Origin: Candidatus Omnitrophota bacterium
GTDB lineage: Bacteria > Omnitrophota > Gorgyraeia > Gygaellales > Profunditerraquicolaceae
NCBI GenBank assembly: GCA_023247875.1
Contig: JAHFFQ010000052.1
Coordinates: 1-8,822 of the forward strand
DNA length: 8,822 nucleotides
Direction: 5' to 3'
Each line of letters starts with the position of its first letter. Position 1 is the stretch's first letter. Both the position numbers and the translations under genes were made by a program. The notes beneath the pieces are model-generated. The model was given only the letters and a program-made list of their open reading frames with translations, was not told the origin of the DNA and did not search any database. Positions 7,821 through 8,822 of the stretch are shown piece after piece.

Positions 7821-8822
7821 TTATAAACAACTGGCCTGTTTTTTTAAAGTTTGTATCTTATCCGTCCGCTCCCAGGTAAAAGTCGGCTCCGGCCTGCCAA
7901 AATGCCCGTAGCTGGCGGTCTTCCTGTATATGGGCCGGCGTAAATTCAATGACTCAATAATCCCTTTAGGAGTGAGCTGGAAATTCTGCCGGATTAATTT
8001 CACCAGGCTATCCTCCGGTATAACCGAGGTCCCCTCGGTCTTTACCATCACCGACAAAGGATCTGCCCTGCCGATAACATAAGCCAACTGAATAAGGCAT
8101 TTTTCCGCCAGGCCTGCGGCTACGATATTCTTGGCGATATAACGGCACATATAAGCAGCGGAGCGGTCAACCTTGGTGGGATCCTTGCCTGAAAATGCGC
8201 CGCCGCCATGGGCGACTGTCCCGCCGTATGTGTCCACGATTATTTTTCTGCCGGTCATCCCCGTATCTGACTGCGGACCGCCGACAACGAATTTTCCCGT
8301 CTGATTAACAAAATATTTAGTCTCCTTATCCACCCAGCCTTTAAGCACCGGCCCGGCCACCTCCCTAATGATCTCCTGCCGCGCTTTCTCGGTGATGCGT
8401 TTGCCGCTTTTATCCAGGATATCTTCGGTATGCTGCGATGCTAATACAACGGAATCCACGCGCACCGGCTTTCCATTGTCGTATTCAACGGTAACCTGGC
8501 TTTTCCCGTCAGGGCCGAGGTATTTCAAGATCTTATCCTTACGCACTTGCGTCAGCCGCATGGCAAGCTTCTGCGCAAGCATGATAGGCAGGGGCATTAA
8601 TTCCTTTGTCTCTTTGCAGGCATAACCGAACATAAGCCCCTGGTCGCCGGCACCTCCCGTATCCACCCCTTGCGATATATCGGGCGACTGGGCATGGATA
8701 GCGTTAAGTATGGCGCAGGTATGGAAATCAAAGCCGTATTTAGGATGGTCATAGCCTATCTCTTCTATTATCTTCCGGCATATCTCATGCACGTGAATGA
8801 ATTGACTGGTGGTTATCTCCCC
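7821..8822 (-). CDS. metK: S-adenosylmethionine synthetase (methionine adenosyltransferase), 5' end missing
   Basis: The open frame enters from the right window edge as [13 protein letters not shown] and gives 333 residues to a TAA at 7823-7821. E. coli MetK has GEITTS near residue 55, so about 55 N-terminal residues lie outside, including the HP-D nucleotide-site histidine. An internal GTG at 8792 is not the true start, because family sequence continues upstream. The enzyme makes SAM from methionine and ATP with Mg2+ and K+. Diagnostic blocks are [12 protein letters not shown], the [17 protein letters not shown] stretch, [19 protein letters not shown] and the C-terminal YGHFGRP. All downstream domains are intact. 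It is the most upstream gene seen here, so the promoter of the block, and any SAM-sensing leader, would lie beyond the window. It is followed by ahcY on the same strand. Confidence 0.96.
   Translation of the reverse strand, partial: GEITTSQFIHVHEICRKIIEEIGYDHPKYGFDFHTCAILNAIHAQSPDISQGVDTGGAGDQGLMFGYACKETKELMPLPIMLAQKLAMRLTQVRKDKILKYLGPDGKSQVTVEYDNGKPVRVDSVVLASQHTEDILDKSGKRITEKARQEIIREVAGPVLKGWVDKETKYFVNQTGKFVVGGPQSDTGMTGRKIIVDTYGGTVAHGGGAFSGKDPTKVDRSAAYMCRYIAKNIVAAGLAEKCLIQLAYVIGRADPLSVMVKTEGTSVIPEDSLVKLIRQNFQLTPKGIIESLNLRRPIYRKTASYGHFGRPEPTFTWERTDKIQTLKKQASCL

Noticed and set aside
8790..8792. GTG at 8792 as the metK start
   Set aside because: The MetK-conserved GEITTS sequence continues in frame to the window edge, so the gene starts outside the window.

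Overview
The window carries a conserved block of central-metabolism genes, all read from the minus strand. In transcription order (right to left) they are metK (5' end cut by the window edge), ahcY, pfkA, a long class II aldolase-like gene, ilvD, ilvB, ilvN and ilvC (only its first 39 codons). There are no plus-strand genes, RNA genes, CRISPR arrays, insertion sequences or phage genes that I can support. The genes are tightly packed: gaps run from a 4-base overlap (ilvB/ilvN) to about 100 bases (ilvN/ilvC). No gene-free stretch exceeds 300 bases.

Functionally there are three modules. MetK and AhcY are two steps of the activated-methyl cycle: SAM synthesis and S-adenosylhomocysteine removal. 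PfkA and the aldolase-like protein would be consecutive glycolytic steps if the aldolase really acts on fructose 1,6-bisphosphate. IlvD, IlvB, IlvN and IlvC together make up the branched-chain amino-acid pathway from pyruvate up to the 2-oxoacids, with only the transaminase missing. IlvN keeps the residues associated with valine feedback. IlvD has the E. coli-like sequence that lacks one cluster cysteine typical of the oxygen-stable enzyme.

The less ordinary material lies between genes. A 78-bp nested palindrome between ilvN and ilvC resolves into two inverted 33-nt hairpin units with GGGACGGTTCT/AGAAC(T/C)GTCCC arms. A third unit of the same design sits between pfkA and the aldolase gene and supplies bases of the pfkA stop codon. 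This looks like a small dispersed REP/BIME-like family. Different hairpins lie in the aldolase-ilvD and metK-ahcY gaps. None is followed by a U-run, so none looks like a simple intrinsic terminator.

Organism: a bacterium of moderate GC content. The short AhcY without the eukaryotic-type C-terminal tail, the unusual aldolase and the palindromic intergenic repeats would fit an uncultured anaerobic lineage such as Candidatus Omnitrophota. That assignment is an impression from gene style, not a demonstrated match. I see no wholly new system here. The best leads are the repeat family, the atypical aldolase and a substituted Mg-site residue in PfkA.
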